From NCBI GenBank assembly GCA_036490215.1, contig DASXEH010000074.1:1-61762 (forward strand): DNA of 61,762 nt. Reading direction: 5' to 3'. The notes below the pieces were generated by a model. That model saw only the letters and a program-made list of their open reading frames with translations. It had not been told where the DNA came from and searched no databases. The translations under genes were made by a program, and so were the position numbers. This document shows, piece by piece, positions 37,908 through 46,613 of the stretch (the stretch's first letter is position 1; each line of letters begins with the position of its first letter). The stretch comes from JASHSH01 sp036490215. Its GTDB lineage: Bacteria > Pseudomonadota > Alphaproteobacteria > Rhodospirillales > Magnetospirillaceae.

Positions 37908-38372
37908 ATGATGGGCGAAACAATCCCGTCAATGGGCGAGATCGGTCTCAATCAATTCGCGCCGTACCTCATCAATCGCATATCGGCGCGCTGGAATGCC
38001 GATCTAGCCGAAGCGCTCAAGGCCCAGAACATAACCACGATTCAGATGCGCATTCTGGCCGTACTGACAGTCAACTCCGGACTAACCGTCAACGAGCTGT
38101 CAGTCCTGACCGTGACCGAGCAATCGACCATGAGCCGCACGCTCGATGCACTTGAGGAACAGGGCCTAACCCGCCGTCAAGCGCGCAGTGACGATATGCG
38201 CGTCCGCGAAGTGCATATCCTCGATGCCGGGCGCGCCGCATTCGCTCAGATTTGGCCGACGGTCTATGCCCATCAGAAGCACATGTTCGAAAGCGTATCC
38301 GCCGACGAATATCAGGCCTTCATCGCCACGCTACACAAGATGCTGCGCAACATCCGCAAGCACGACATCTAA
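37908..38372 (+). CDS. MarR-family transcriptional regulator
   Basis: A 154-residue regulator starting at ATG 37908 (a second ATG is adjacent). The winged helix reads LAVLTVNSGLTVNELSVL then TEQSTMSRTLDALEEQGLTRR, with the wing DMRVREVHILDAGRAAF. The typical DxR wing is DMRVRE here. It is distinct from the two paralogous MarR proteins at 25610 and 43769. Following the flavoprotein gene directly, it probably controls the divergent pair of CrtI-like genes, perhaps through the GCAAAT repeats between them. Confidence 0.9.
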   Translation: MMGETIPSMGEIGLNQFAPYLINRISARWNADLAEALKAQNITTIQMRILAVLTVNSGLTVNELSVLTVTEQSTMSRTLDALEEQGLTRRQARSDDMRVREVHILDAGRAAFAQIWPTVYAHQKHMFESVSADEYQAFIATLHKMLRNIRKHDI

Positions 38373-38381
38373 CGCGAACGA

Positions 38382-39578
38382 TCAGCCCTTGGTGAAGCTC
38401 TTCAGCAGCTCGCGGGCGACGATCACCTTCTGCACTTCGGTCGCGCCTTCGTAGATGCGCAGCGCCCGCACGTCACGGTAGAGCCGTTCGACGATTTCGC
38501 CGACACGAACCCCGCGCCCACCGAACATCTGCACAGCCTGATCGACCACCCATTGCGCATTCTCGGTGGCCGTCATCTTGGCCATGGCTGCTTCGCGGGT
38601 GGTCGGCTTTTGTGGTACGTCGCGCTGCCAGGCGGCACGGAAGGTCAGCAACGCCGCCGCATCGACCGCCGTCGCCATTTCACCCAATTTGCCTTGGGTA
38701 ATCTGCAGGTCGACCAATTTGCCACCGAACATCGGCCGCGATACAGCATGGGCCGCCGCTTCGTCGAGTGCACGCCGGGCGAAACCCAGGGCGGCGGCGG
38801 CAACTGAAGCGCGGAACACATCGAGTGTCCGCATCGCCACTTTGAAGCCTTCGCCAGGATTGCCGATCAAATGCGATGCCGGCACACGACAATTGTTGAA
38901 GCGGATACGCGCCAGAGGATGCGGCGCAATCACCTCGATCCGCTCCGCAATCTCGAACCCGGGCGTGTCGGCATAGACGGCGAAAGCCGAGATGCCACGC
39001 GTACCCGGCGCTTCGCCGGTGCGGACGAAGACACAGTAGACATCGGCGATGCCGCCGTTCGAAATCCAAGTCTTCTCGCCGTTCAGGATATAACCGTCGC
39101 CGTCCTTGCGCGCGGCACATTGCATCGCTGCCACGTCCGAACCGGCATCGGGTTCAGAAAGTGCGAAGGCCGACAGCCATTCACCCTTGGCGACTTTGGG
39201 CAACACGGCTTGGCGTAGTGCGTCTGTTCCCGCCAGACTGATCGCGCCGGTGCCGAGCCCTTGCATCGCGAACGCAAAATCAGCCAACCCATCGTGATAG
39301 GCCAGCGACTCGCGCAGCAGGCAGAGCGCTCGCGAGTCGATCGCTTCCGATGCGCCGCCGAATGCGGCGGGCACGCAGTGACGCAGCAAGCCTGCGTCGC
39401 CCAACGAGCGAACAAGCTTGCGGCAGCTTCCATCGACATCGTGGTGATTGATCGACGCGATGGCGCCCTGCTCGGCGAAAGCATCAACGTCCCTTGCAAT
39501 GTCGCGATGGCGCGAATCAAAGAACGGCCACTCCAAGTGCTCGCGCGTCGCGTGACGCAAAGGCGCAGCGTGGGCCAT
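38382..39578 (-). CDS. acyl-CoA dehydrogenase
   Basis: A 398-residue FAD flavoprotein with family signatures AFALSEPDAGSDVAAM and KTWISNGGIADVYCV. The C-terminal YEGATEVQKVIVARELL holds the position-equivalent catalytic Glu (RIYEGATE). Unlike gcdH, it lacks the GYRS arginine motif, so a glutaryl substrate is unlikely. It ends the operon that starts with the aminobenzoyl-CoA enzyme and lies three bases after the crotonase gene. Dehydrogenation of an alicyclic (cyclohexane-carboxyl-type) CoA ester during ring beta-oxidation is inferred. Confidence 0.9.
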   Translation of the reverse strand: MAHAAPLRHATREHLEWPFFDSRHRDIARDVDAFAEQGAIASINHHDVDGSCRKLVRSLGDAGLLRHCVPAAFGGASEAIDSRALCLLRESLAYHDGLADFAFAMQGLGTGAISLAGTDALRQAVLPKVAKGEWLSAFALSEPDAGSDVAAMQCAARKDGDGYILNGEKTWISNGGIADVYCVFVRTGEAPGTRGISAFAVYADTPGFEIAERIEVIAPHPLARIRFNNCRVPASHLIGNPGEGFKVAMRTLDVFRASVAAAALGFARRALDEAAAHAVSRPMFGGKLVDLQITQGKLGEMATAVDAAALLTFRAAWQRDVPQKPTTREAAMAKMTATENAQWVVDQAVQMFGGRGVRVGEIVERLYRDVRALRIYEGATEVQKVIVARELLKSFTKG

Positions 39579-39581
39579 GGC

Positions 39582-40424
39582 TCAGTTTCCTTCAAAGGCG
39601 GGCTTAGCCTTGGCGGCGAAGGCCTCGAAGGCACGGCGGAAATCGCCCGTGGTCATGCAGATCGCTTGAGCCTGGGCCTCGGCTTCAATCAGCTCGTCAA
39701 TGCCCATCGCCCATTCCTGGTTGAGCATCGTCTTGGTGATCGAATGTGCGAACCAGGGACCATCGGCCAAGGATTTCGCCAATGCCTTCGCTTCATTGAG
39801 CAGATCCGGCGCGGGCACAAGACGATTGTAGAAGCCCCAGGCGGCGCCTTCTTCGGCCGTCATGTTGCGACCGGTGTAAAGCAGTTCGGCCGCGCGACCC
39901 TGTCCGATAATACGCGGCAGGATGCCGCAGGCGCCCATATCGGCGCCGGCGAGACCCACGCGCGTGAAGAGGAACGCCGTCTTGGCGGTAGGCGTGGCGA
40001 GGCGCAAGTCCGATGCTATCGTCAGGATGGCGCCCGCGCCAACGCAGATGCCATCCACCGCTGCGATCACCGGCTGCGGCGCTTTACGAATGGCACGCAC
40101 CGCCTCGCCCGTCATGCGCGTGAAGGCTAGCAGATCCGGCATCTTCATCTTCGTCAGCGGCTCGATGATCTCGAAGACATCGCCACCCGAACAGAAATTG
40201 CCGCCCTCGCCGGTCAGCACCACGGCGCGGACGTCGGACGCATGCTGCAGCCCGTAAAACAGATCGCGCAGTTCGGCATAGGAGTCGAAGGTCAGAGGGT
40301 TTTTCTTTTCCGGACGATTGAAGGTGATCGTAGCCACACGACCATCGGCGTCGGTCTCCCAGCGGAAATGACGCGCGGCGTAGTTCTTGAACGCGCGCTT
40401 TTGCGCCGTCATCTCATTGCCCAT
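39582..40424 (-). CDS. crotonase-superfamily protein (enoyl-CoA hydratase-like)
   Basis: A 280-residue crotonase with oxyanion-hole segments GEGGNFCSGGDVFE and VDGICVGAGAILTIA. By eye, the two catalytic glutamates of classical hydratase (Glu144 and Glu164 in rat) are not conserved. The first falls on Ile in GAGAIL, and the second region reads RVGLAGADMGACG with Asp instead. A different crotonase reaction, such as ring hydrolysis or isomerisation, is therefore plausible. The ATG is preceded by GGGAG. It lies 19 bases after the SDR gene and three before the acyl-CoA dehydrogenase. Confidence 0.88.
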   Translation of the reverse strand: MGNEMTAQKRAFKNYAARHFRWETDADGRVATITFNRPEKKNPLTFDSYAELRDLFYGLQHASDVRAVVLTGEGGNFCSGGDVFEIIEPLTKMKMPDLLAFTRMTGEAVRAIRKAPQPVIAAVDGICVGAGAILTIASDLRLATPTAKTAFLFTRVGLAGADMGACGILPRIIGQGRAAELLYTGRNMTAEEGAAWGFYNRLVPAPDLLNEAKALAKSLADGPWFAHSITKTMLNQEWAMGIDELIEAEAQAQAICMTTGDFRRAFEAFAAKAKPAFEGN

Positions 40425-40443
40425 CTTGCCCGTCTCCCTGCTC

Positions 40444-41220
40444 TTATCCGGCCATCACTTCGCCGCCGGCCACCGGAATTGCTTGCCCGTTGATCGCAGC
40501 GGCCCCCGGCGAGGCCAACCATACTACCGCATCGGCCACTTCCTCGGGGGTCACGAAACGCCCCTGCGGATTACCGGCCGTCAGCCGTGCCCGCGCCGCT
40601 TTCTCATCCAACCCGGTCGTCCGCATGATATTGGCGATCACCTCGTCGAGCAGCGGGGTCTCGGTGAAACCCGGGCAGACTGCGTTCACCGTCACGCCCT
40701 TGCGCGCAACTTCGAGCGCCAGCGCGCGCGTCAGCCCGATCACGCCATGCTTGGCAGCGCAATAGGCGGTGACATAGGAGTACCCAATCAATCCGGCCGT
40801 GCTCGCGATCGAGATGATTCGCCCATATTGGCGCTCGAGCATCATCGGCAACACTGCCTGGGTGACGAGAAACACGCCCGTCAGATCAACAGCAATCGCA
40901 CTGTTCCACGTCTCGAGGCTAGTCTTGAGAAACGGCGCACTCGGCGCGTGCCCGGCGTTGTTGACCAAAATGTCGATCAGCCCCAGTGCGGCGATGCTGT
41001 CTTTGACACCGGCAGCCACTGACGTCGGATCGCTGACATCGATCGCGACAATAGCGGCTTCACCCGTAAGCTTGCTGTGCTCGGCTTCCAGCTTATCCTT
41101 CCGCCGTCCGGCCAGGGTGACCTTGGCGCCGCGCGCCGACAAAGCCTGGGCGACTGCCGCACCAATGCCACTACCGGCGCCGGTGACCAGCGCATGGCGG
41201 CCGCTGAAATCTGCGTCCAT
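40444..41220 (-). CDS. SDR, probable 3-hydroxyacyl-CoA dehydrogenase
   Basis: A 258-residue classical short-chain dehydrogenase. ATG 41220 overlaps the upstream stop as TAATG, so the longer ORF from 41382 is rejected. The NAD-binding motif is ALVTGAGSGIGAAVAQAL, then NNAGHAP, and the active site is Ser in SIASTAGLIGYSYVTAYCAAKHG (Tyr-x3-Lys). The arrangement resembles FabG/3-hydroxybutyrate dehydrogenase. Directly after the aminobenzoyl-CoA enzyme, it probably oxidises a ring hydroxyl of the reduced CoA ester. Confidence 0.9.
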   Translation of the reverse strand: MDADFSGRHALVTGAGSGIGAAVAQALSARGAKVTLAGRRKDKLEAEHSKLTGEAAIVAIDVSDPTSVAAGVKDSIAALGLIDILVNNAGHAPSAPFLKTSLETWNSAIAVDLTGVFLVTQAVLPMMLERQYGRIISIASTAGLIGYSYVTAYCAAKHGVIGLTRALALEVARKGVTVNAVCPGFTETPLLDEVIANIMRTTGLDEKAARARLTAGNPQGRFVTPEEVADAVVWLASPGAAAINGQAIPVAGGEVMAG

Positions 41221-43577
41221 TACTTCTGACGCCCGGCCGCGGCGACCGCTGCCACTGTTGCTGCCTCGGCCGCAGCCTCGGCGCGCCGCAGATTGGTCTC
41301 GTATTGCGATTTGCCCGAATAGTATTGCTTCGGCCAAGGCACAGCGGTCAGGCCGATCTTCGCCGCTTCGTGCAGGGTCCAAGCCGGATCGGCAAGATGC
41401 GGACGCGCGACGGCGCAGAGATCGGCGCGGCCGGCGGCGATGATCGAATTGGCATGATCAGCCTCGAAGATCGCACCGACTGCGATAGTCGGGATGCCGA
41501 TCTCGTTGCGGATCTTGTCGGAGAACGGCGTCTGGAAAAGACGGCCATAGATGGGCTTCTCATCCTTCGATACCTGGCCCGATGAGCAATCGATGATGTC
41601 GGCGCCTGCTTCCTTGAACAGCGCGGCAATCTCAGCGGCATCTTGCGGCCTGATGCCACCGGGTACCCAGTCGTGACACGAGAGACGCACCGACATCGGC
41701 CGATCCGAGGGCCAAGCGTCGCGCATGGCGTGAAATATCTCAAGCGGGAAGCGCGCGCGATTGGCGAGCGGCCCCCCATATTCGTCACTGCGCTGATTGG
41801 TCAGTGGCGACAGAAAGGACGACAGCAGATAGCCGTGCGCACAATGCAGTTCGAGAAGATCGAAGCCGATCTTTGCCGCGCGCTTAGTGGCATTCACAAA
41901 ATCCTCGCGCACGCTGTCCATATCGGCGCGCGTCATTTCGCGCGGCACCTGCCCATCCTTGAGATAGGACGCAGCCGATGGCGCGATCAGATCCCAATTG
42001 TCAGCCAGCAACGCCTGATCGATGCCTTCCCACGCGATACGCGTCGAACCCTTGCGCCCCGCATGGCCGATCTGAATGCCCGATTTAGCCGGTGTCTTGT
42101 CATGGATGAAATCGACAATGCGTTGCCAGGCCGCAGCCTGCTCGTCATTCCATAGGCCCAGGCATCCGGGTGTAATGCGGGCATCGGGCGAAACGCAAGT
42201 CATCTCGCCGAATACCAGACCCGCCCCGCCCATCGCACGCGACCCGAGATGGACGAGATGGAAGTCGTCGGGCACGCCGTCCCTGGCCGAATACATCGCC
42301 ATCGGCGAGACGACGATGCGATTGGGCACCGTCAGATTGCGCAAGCGGAATGGCGTGAACATCGGCGGCAAGGCGCGTTCGGCCGGGTTGACGTTCATGC
42401 CGACGCGCGACGCGAACCAACGCTCATAGCCGTCGAGATAATTCTTGTCGCGCAGCCGCAGGTTTTCATGACTGATGCGCTGCGACCGCGTCAGCATGCT
42501 GTACATGAACTGCTCGGGCTCGAGCACATCGGCATAGCGCTTGCCGACTACTTCAAACCACTCCATCGCGTTCTGCGCCGCGTTCTGGATACGCAATACG
42601 TCGATGCGACGAATCTCTTCGTAAGCTTGCAGCACAGCAGGAATTTTGTCAGAGGTATCGCCCAGCTTGCCGAATTGGCGGGCCAGTTCGATCGCATCCT
42701 CGAAGGCCAGCTTCGTGCCCGAACCGATCGCGAAATGCGCGGTGTGCGCCGCATCGCCCATCAGCACCACATGACTCTTGCCGTTGTGCGTATGCCAGGT
42801 GGGACAAACGAGATGGCTGAAATTTAGCCATGCCGAGCCGCGCAGATGGCGCGAATTGCTGCGCAGCGTGCCGCCATCGAGCACCTCGGCGAACAGCTTT
42901 TCGCAGAACGCGACGGATTGGTCTTGGTCGAGACTATCGAGCCCATGCGCCTTGAACACGTCTTCAGTGGTCTCGATGATGAAGGTCGAGGTCTTATCGT
43001 CGAACTTATAGATGTGCGCCTGGAACCAGCCGTGCTGCGTGCGCTCGAAGGCAAAAGTGAAAGCGTCATAGGTCTTGTCGGTGCCCAACCAGATGAAGCG
43101 GTTAGGCCGGATGTTGATCTTGGGCTGGAAGACATCTTGGTAACGCTGGCGGATTATCGAATTGACGCCATCGCAGCCGACGATCAGGTCGGCATCGGCA
43201 AATTCGAGGTCACTCTTCACCTCACGTTCGAAGATCAGCTCAACGCCGAGCTCTTCAGCACGCGCCTGAAGCAGGTTGAGCATGTGGCGCCGGCCGATGC
43301 CGACGAAACCGTGCCCCGTGGTACGGATGCGCTTGCCCTTAAACCACAGCTCGATATCGTCCCAATGGTTGAAGGCTTTCTGGATCGCGTTTGCCGAAGC
43401 CGCGTCCCATTGGCGCATATTGTCCATGGTCGCGTCGGAGAAGACGACGCCCCAACCGAAGGTGTCATAGGGCCGGTTGCGCTCGACCACCGAGATGTTG
43501 TGCTCGGGATTGAGCAGCTTCATCAGGATCGCGAAGTAGAGGCCCCCGGGACCGCCGCCGATGCAGACGATGCGCAT
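41220..43577 (-). CDS. 2-aminobenzoyl-CoA monooxygenase/reductase (also called salicylyl-CoA 5-hydroxylase fusion)
   Basis: A 785-residue fusion. Residues 1 to about 395 are an FAD aromatic monooxygenase with GGGPGGLYFAILMKLLNP, DLIVGCDGVNS and GDAAHTAHFAIGSG motifs. From about 400 an Old-Yellow-Enzyme reductase follows: PFRLRNLTVPNRIVVSPM, GIQIGHAGRKG, ELHCAHGYLLSSFLSP and IPTIAVGAI. The two-domain order is diagnostic of the Azoarcus 2-aminobenzoyl-CoA monooxygenase/reductase, which hydroxylates and then reduces the ring of 2-aminobenzoyl-CoA to a non-aromatic oxo-ester. A short Ala-rich tail (AEAAAEAATVAAVAAA) ends it. It heads a tight four-gene operon. Confidence 0.93.
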   Translation of the reverse strand: MRIVCIGGGPGGLYFAILMKLLNPEHNISVVERNRPYDTFGWGVVFSDATMDNMRQWDAASANAIQKAFNHWDDIELWFKGKRIRTTGHGFVGIGRRHMLNLLQARAEELGVELIFEREVKSDLEFADADLIVGCDGVNSIIRQRYQDVFQPKINIRPNRFIWLGTDKTYDAFTFAFERTQHGWFQAHIYKFDDKTSTFIIETTEDVFKAHGLDSLDQDQSVAFCEKLFAEVLDGGTLRSNSRHLRGSAWLNFSHLVCPTWHTHNGKSHVVLMGDAAHTAHFAIGSGTKLAFEDAIELARQFGKLGDTSDKIPAVLQAYEEIRRIDVLRIQNAAQNAMEWFEVVGKRYADVLEPEQFMYSMLTRSQRISHENLRLRDKNYLDGYERWFASRVGMNVNPAERALPPMFTPFRLRNLTVPNRIVVSPMAMYSARDGVPDDFHLVHLGSRAMGGAGLVFGEMTCVSPDARITPGCLGLWNDEQAAAWQRIVDFIHDKTPAKSGIQIGHAGRKGSTRIAWEGIDQALLADNWDLIAPSAASYLKDGQVPREMTRADMDSVREDFVNATKRAAKIGFDLLELHCAHGYLLSSFLSPLTNQRSDEYGGPLANRARFPLEIFHAMRDAWPSDRPMSVRLSCHDWVPGGIRPQDAAEIAALFKEAGADIIDCSSGQVSKDEKPIYGRLFQTPFSDKIRNEIGIPTIAVGAIFEADHANSIIAAGRADLCAVARPHLADPAWTLHEAAKIGLTAVPWPKQYYSGKSQYETNLRRAEAAAEAATVAAVAAAGRQK

Positions 43578-43661
43578 GTCCTAGCCTCCCAAGCGGGTCA
43601 CGGACGCCGCCGCAGGGCAATCGCCGCCGTGGCCGCCGGATTGGAATATGTTTGAAGCCTC

Positions 43662-43690
43662 AATATTTCATGTCTAAAACATTCTGTCAA
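43662..43690 (-). promoter_or_regulatory. candidate sigma-70-type promoter of the aminobenzoyl-CoA operon
   Basis: On the minus strand TTGACA (43690-43685) and AATATT (43667-43662) are 17 bases apart, ahead of the monooxygenase/reductase gene. TTGACA is the right arm of CTGTCAA-N18-TTGACAG (43684-43715), so an identical -35 box points toward the MarR gene. The MarR protein may bind here. Confidence 0.55.
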
Positions 43691-43768
43691 TGCGACGGGA
43701 ACGCAGCTTTGACAGCATAAGCCTATCATTTCCTGAGCGCTTTGGCCGAAATCCCAGTAGGATGAGGC

Positions 43769-44284
43769 ATGCGCACGCCACCCGCCACCCGCAGCCGCGC
43801 CCCCTCCCCGTCGGCCGAAACCGGCGCTGCCGATTCCATTCCCGAACCCGCTCATCTCGAGCTGCGGATCTGGCTGCGGCTGTTGGGCTGCACCGCGCAG
43901 ATCGAAAATTATCTTAGAACGCGGTTGCGGGCCGAGTTCGGCATCTCCTTGGCGCGCTTCGACTTGATGGCGCAACTCGACCGGCGTCCGGCCGGCGTGA
44001 GCATGTCGGACATCTCGCGGCTGCTGCTGGTCTCCAACGGCGCGGTCACTGGCCTCGTCGATCGGCTGGTCAAGGAAGGCATGGTGACGCGCAAATCCAA
44101 TGCGGGCGACCGCCGCGCCTTCATCGTGAGCTTCACGCCGGCGGGACGGCGCGCCTTCGCCAAGATGGCCAAGCGTCACGAGGAATGGGTGCTGTCGCTG
44201 CTCGGCGACATACCCATCGACGCCAAACAGCAGCTTCTCGGCCAATTGGTCCATCTCAAACGGCGGTTGGAAGACACTCGCTGA
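43769..44284 (+). CDS. MarR-family transcriptional regulator
   Basis: A 171-residue regulator, ATG 43769 with AGGA six bases upstream. The helix-turn-helix is RFDLMAQLDRRPAG and MSDISRLLLVSNGAVTGLVDRLVKEG, and the wing is GDRRAFIVSFTPAGRRAF. It is very similar to the MarR at 25610 (shared RFDL-AQLDR, NG--TGLV-RLV-EG and DRRA patterns). It is divergent from the aminobenzoyl-CoA operon and is the natural candidate for its repressor, with an aminobenzoyl-CoA-type ligand as inducer. An N-terminal Pro-rich stretch precedes the fold. Confidence 0.92.
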   Translation: MRTPPATRSRAPSPSAETGAADSIPEPAHLELRIWLRLLGCTAQIENYLRTRLRAEFGISLARFDLMAQLDRRPAGVSMSDISRLLLVSNGAVTGLVDRLVKEGMVTRKSNAGDRRAFIVSFTPAGRRAFAKMAKRHEEWVLSLLGDIPIDAKQQLLGQLVHLKRRLEDTR

Positions 44285-44288
44285 CAGT

Positions 44289-44326
44289 CCCATCCATTCT
44301 CATAGATCGCTCCGAAGCTGGATGGG
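44289..44326 (+). terminator. weak stem-loop after MarR gene
   Basis: CCCATCCA (44289-44296) pairs perfectly with 44319-44326 around a 22-base loop, immediately after the MarR stop. The loop is long and the following sequence has only a short T-run (GGGTTTTCC), so termination is uncertain. Confidence 0.35.
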
Positions 44327-44389
44327 ATCGAGAATCGGGTTTTCCGAGACATTTGTAGCGCCTTAGAGGCATAATCGCCTCGGAATCGA

Positions 44390-44419
44390 TTGACAGCCGC
44401 AAACCACCATAAATATGCT
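44390..44419 (+). promoter_or_regulatory. candidate promoter for iorAB
   Basis: TTGACA at 44390-44395 is followed after 18 bases by TATGCT at 44414-44419, about 37 bases before the iorA ATG. This is the best plus-strand match to a housekeeping promoter in the MarR-iorA gap. Confidence 0.55.
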
Positions 44420-44455
44420 TTTGCAAGGATTAGGGTGCTGCGGCGGGAGTAGGCA

Positions 44456-46609
44456 ATGGCGGAACGATCTTTCGCGCGCGAGGTTGAGGATCTCAAACTA
44501 GGTACCGGTCAGGAGTTCCGCGGCGAAGGCATCTTGGCGATCACCAAGGCCCTGCTGCAATCCGGTGTCGGTTATGTCGGCGGCTATCAGGGCTCGCCGA
44601 TCTCCCATCTGATGGACGTGCTGGCCGACGCCAAGCCCCTGCTTGATGAACTCGGCGTTCATTTCGAGTCCTCCGCATCCGAAGCCGCTGCCGGCGCGAT
44701 GCTGGCCGCCTCGGTGATGTATCCGATCCGCGGCGCGGTCACCTGGAAATCGACCGTTGGAACCAACGTCGCCGCCGATGCGCTAGCCAATCTGGCATCG
44801 GGCGGCGTGATGGGCGGCGCACTGATTATCATCGGCGAAGACTATGGTGAAGGCTCCTCTATCATGCAGGAGCGTAGCCACGCGTTTGCGATGAAGTCGC
44901 AGATGTGGCTGCTCGATCCTCGCCCGAATCTTGAGTCGATCGTCAAAGCCGTGGAAGATGGGTTCGAGCTTTCTGAAGTTTCGAACACACCGGTGATGCT
45001 CGAGGTGCGCATCCGCTCCTGCCATGTGCATGGTCATTTCATCGCCAAGGACAACAAGCCGCCGACATTCCCGCTGGCTCAAGCCCTCGAAATGCCGCAA
45101 CGTGACACCAATCGCATCGTGTTGCCGCCGGCATCGTTCCTGCACGAGCAGGAGAAGATCCAGAAACGCTGGCCTGCCGCGATCGATTTCATCAAATCGC
45201 GCAAGCTCAACGAATTCTTTGGCCCCGAGCAGGGCCAGGTGGGCCTGATCATCCAGGGCGGCATGTACAACGGCGTTATGCGCGCCCTGCAGCACATGCA
45301 CCTGGCCGACATCTACGGCACGTCTTCGGTACCGATCTATTGCCTCAACGTCACCTATCCGCTGATCGACGACGAAATCGTCAAATTCTGCACCGGCAAA
45401 TCGGCCGTGTTGGTGATCGAGGAAGGCCAACCCGAATATATTGAGCAGGCGCTCAACACCATTCTGCACCGGCATGACATCAATACACGCGTGATCGGCA
45501 AGGGCCCGCTACCCATGGCCGGCGAATATATCGCACCGGTGCTGGCGAAAGGCATCAGCGCGTTCCTTGAAGCCAATGATCCGGCACTGCTCGGCAATCG
45601 CCCGCCGCTGCCCGATCCAACGCCGGTACTGCAGGATCCCAAGGTAAAAGCGCTGGCCCAGGTAGTGCCGCCGCGACCGCCGGGATTCTGCACCGGCTGC
45701 CCTGAACGTCCGATCTTCGCGGCAATGAAACTGGTGGAGCAGGAGCTCGGCCCGCATCACGTAGCGGCCGATATCGGCTGCCATCTGTTCTCGATTCTGC
45801 CGCCGTTCAACATCGGCGCGACGACCATGGGATACGGGCTCGGCCCCGCTTCGGCCTCGGCCTTCAACGTGCCCGCCGGCAAGCGCGCGATCTCGGTGAT
45901 GGGCGACGGCGGCTTCTGGCACAACGGCCTGACCAGCAGCGTCGGCAACGCCGTCTTCAACAAGCAGGATGGCGTGATCCTGATCGTCGACAACTACTAC
46001 GCCTCGGCCACCGGCGGGCAGGACATTCTGTCCTCGCGCGCCGGGAATGAGAGCCGCTCGACCAACAACACCATCGTCAATGCGGTGAAGGGCATCGGCG
46101 TCCAGTGGGTGCGGCAGATCGACCGCACCTATGACGTGGCCAAGATGCGCGACACGCTGCGCGAGGCACTGACCACGCCCGAACAGGGGCCGAAGGTGAT
46201 CGTGGCCTCGTCGGAATGCATGCTCAACAAGCAGCGCCGCGTGAAGCCCCTGTTCAACAAGGCCAAGCGCGATGGCGTGCGCGTGGTCAAGGAGCGCTTC
46301 GGCGTCGATGAGGATGTCTGCACCGGCGATCACGCCTGCATCCGCCTCTCGGGCTGCCCGTCGCTCTCGGTCAAGCACCTCGATGATCCGTTGCGTGACG
46401 ATCCGGTGGCGGCAATCGATGAGTCTTGCGTCGGCTGCGGCAACTGCGGCGAAGTCTCCGAAGCGGCTGTGCTCTGCCCGTCATTCTACCGCGCCGATGT
46501 CATCAGCAACCCGACCTGGATCGATCGTGCCATGGGCCGCCTGCGCTCGGCGGTGATCGGCTTCTTGCAGAACCGCCGCGCTGCCGGCCGTATCGTCTTC
46601 ACGGATTGA
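44456..46609 (+). CDS. iorA: indolepyruvate:ferredoxin oxidoreductase, alpha subunit
   Basis: A 717-residue thiamine-diphosphate 2-oxoacid oxidoreductase. The N-terminal domain includes GGYQGSPISHLMDVL and ESSASEAAAGAMLAASVM. The ThDP domain has CTGCPERPIFAAMK, then VMGDGGFWHNGLTSSVGNAV and VDNYYASATGG. The C-terminal ferredoxin part has CTGDHACIRLSGCP, an altered first cluster, and CVGCGNCGEV with a distant CPSF. It should convert aryl-pyruvates, such as indolepyruvate from tryptophan, to aryl-acetyl-CoA with release of CO2. It is followed by the beta subunit four bases later. In aerobes this fused type is used for aromatic amino-acid breakdown. Confidence 0.9.
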   Translation: MAERSFAREVEDLKLGTGQEFRGEGILAITKALLQSGVGYVGGYQGSPISHLMDVLADAKPLLDELGVHFESSASEAAAGAMLAASVMYPIRGAVTWKSTVGTNVAADALANLASGGVMGGALIIIGEDYGEGSSIMQERSHAFAMKSQMWLLDPRPNLESIVKAVEDGFELSEVSNTPVMLEVRIRSCHVHGHFIAKDNKPPTFPLAQALEMPQRDTNRIVLPPASFLHEQEKIQKRWPAAIDFIKSRKLNEFFGPEQGQVGLIIQGGMYNGVMRALQHMHLADIYGTSSVPIYCLNVTYPLIDDEIVKFCTGKSAVLVIEEGQPEYIEQALNTILHRHDINTRVIGKGPLPMAGEYIAPVLAKGISAFLEANDPALLGNRPPLPDPTPVLQDPKVKALAQVVPPRPPGFCTGCPERPIFAAMKLVEQELGPHHVAADIGCHLFSILPPFNIGATTMGYGLGPASASAFNVPAGKRAISVMGDGGFWHNGLTSSVGNAVFNKQDGVILIVDNYYASATGGQDILSSRAGNESRSTNNTIVNAVKGIGVQWVRQIDRTYDVAKMRDTLREALTTPEQGPKVIVASSECMLNKQRRVKPLFNKAKRDGVRVVKERFGVDEDVCTGDHACIRLSGCPSLSVKHLDDPLRDDPVAAIDESCVGCGNCGEVSEAAVLCPSFYRADVISNPTWIDRAMGRLRSAVIGFLQNRRAAGRIVFTD

Positions 46610-46613
46610 AGCG

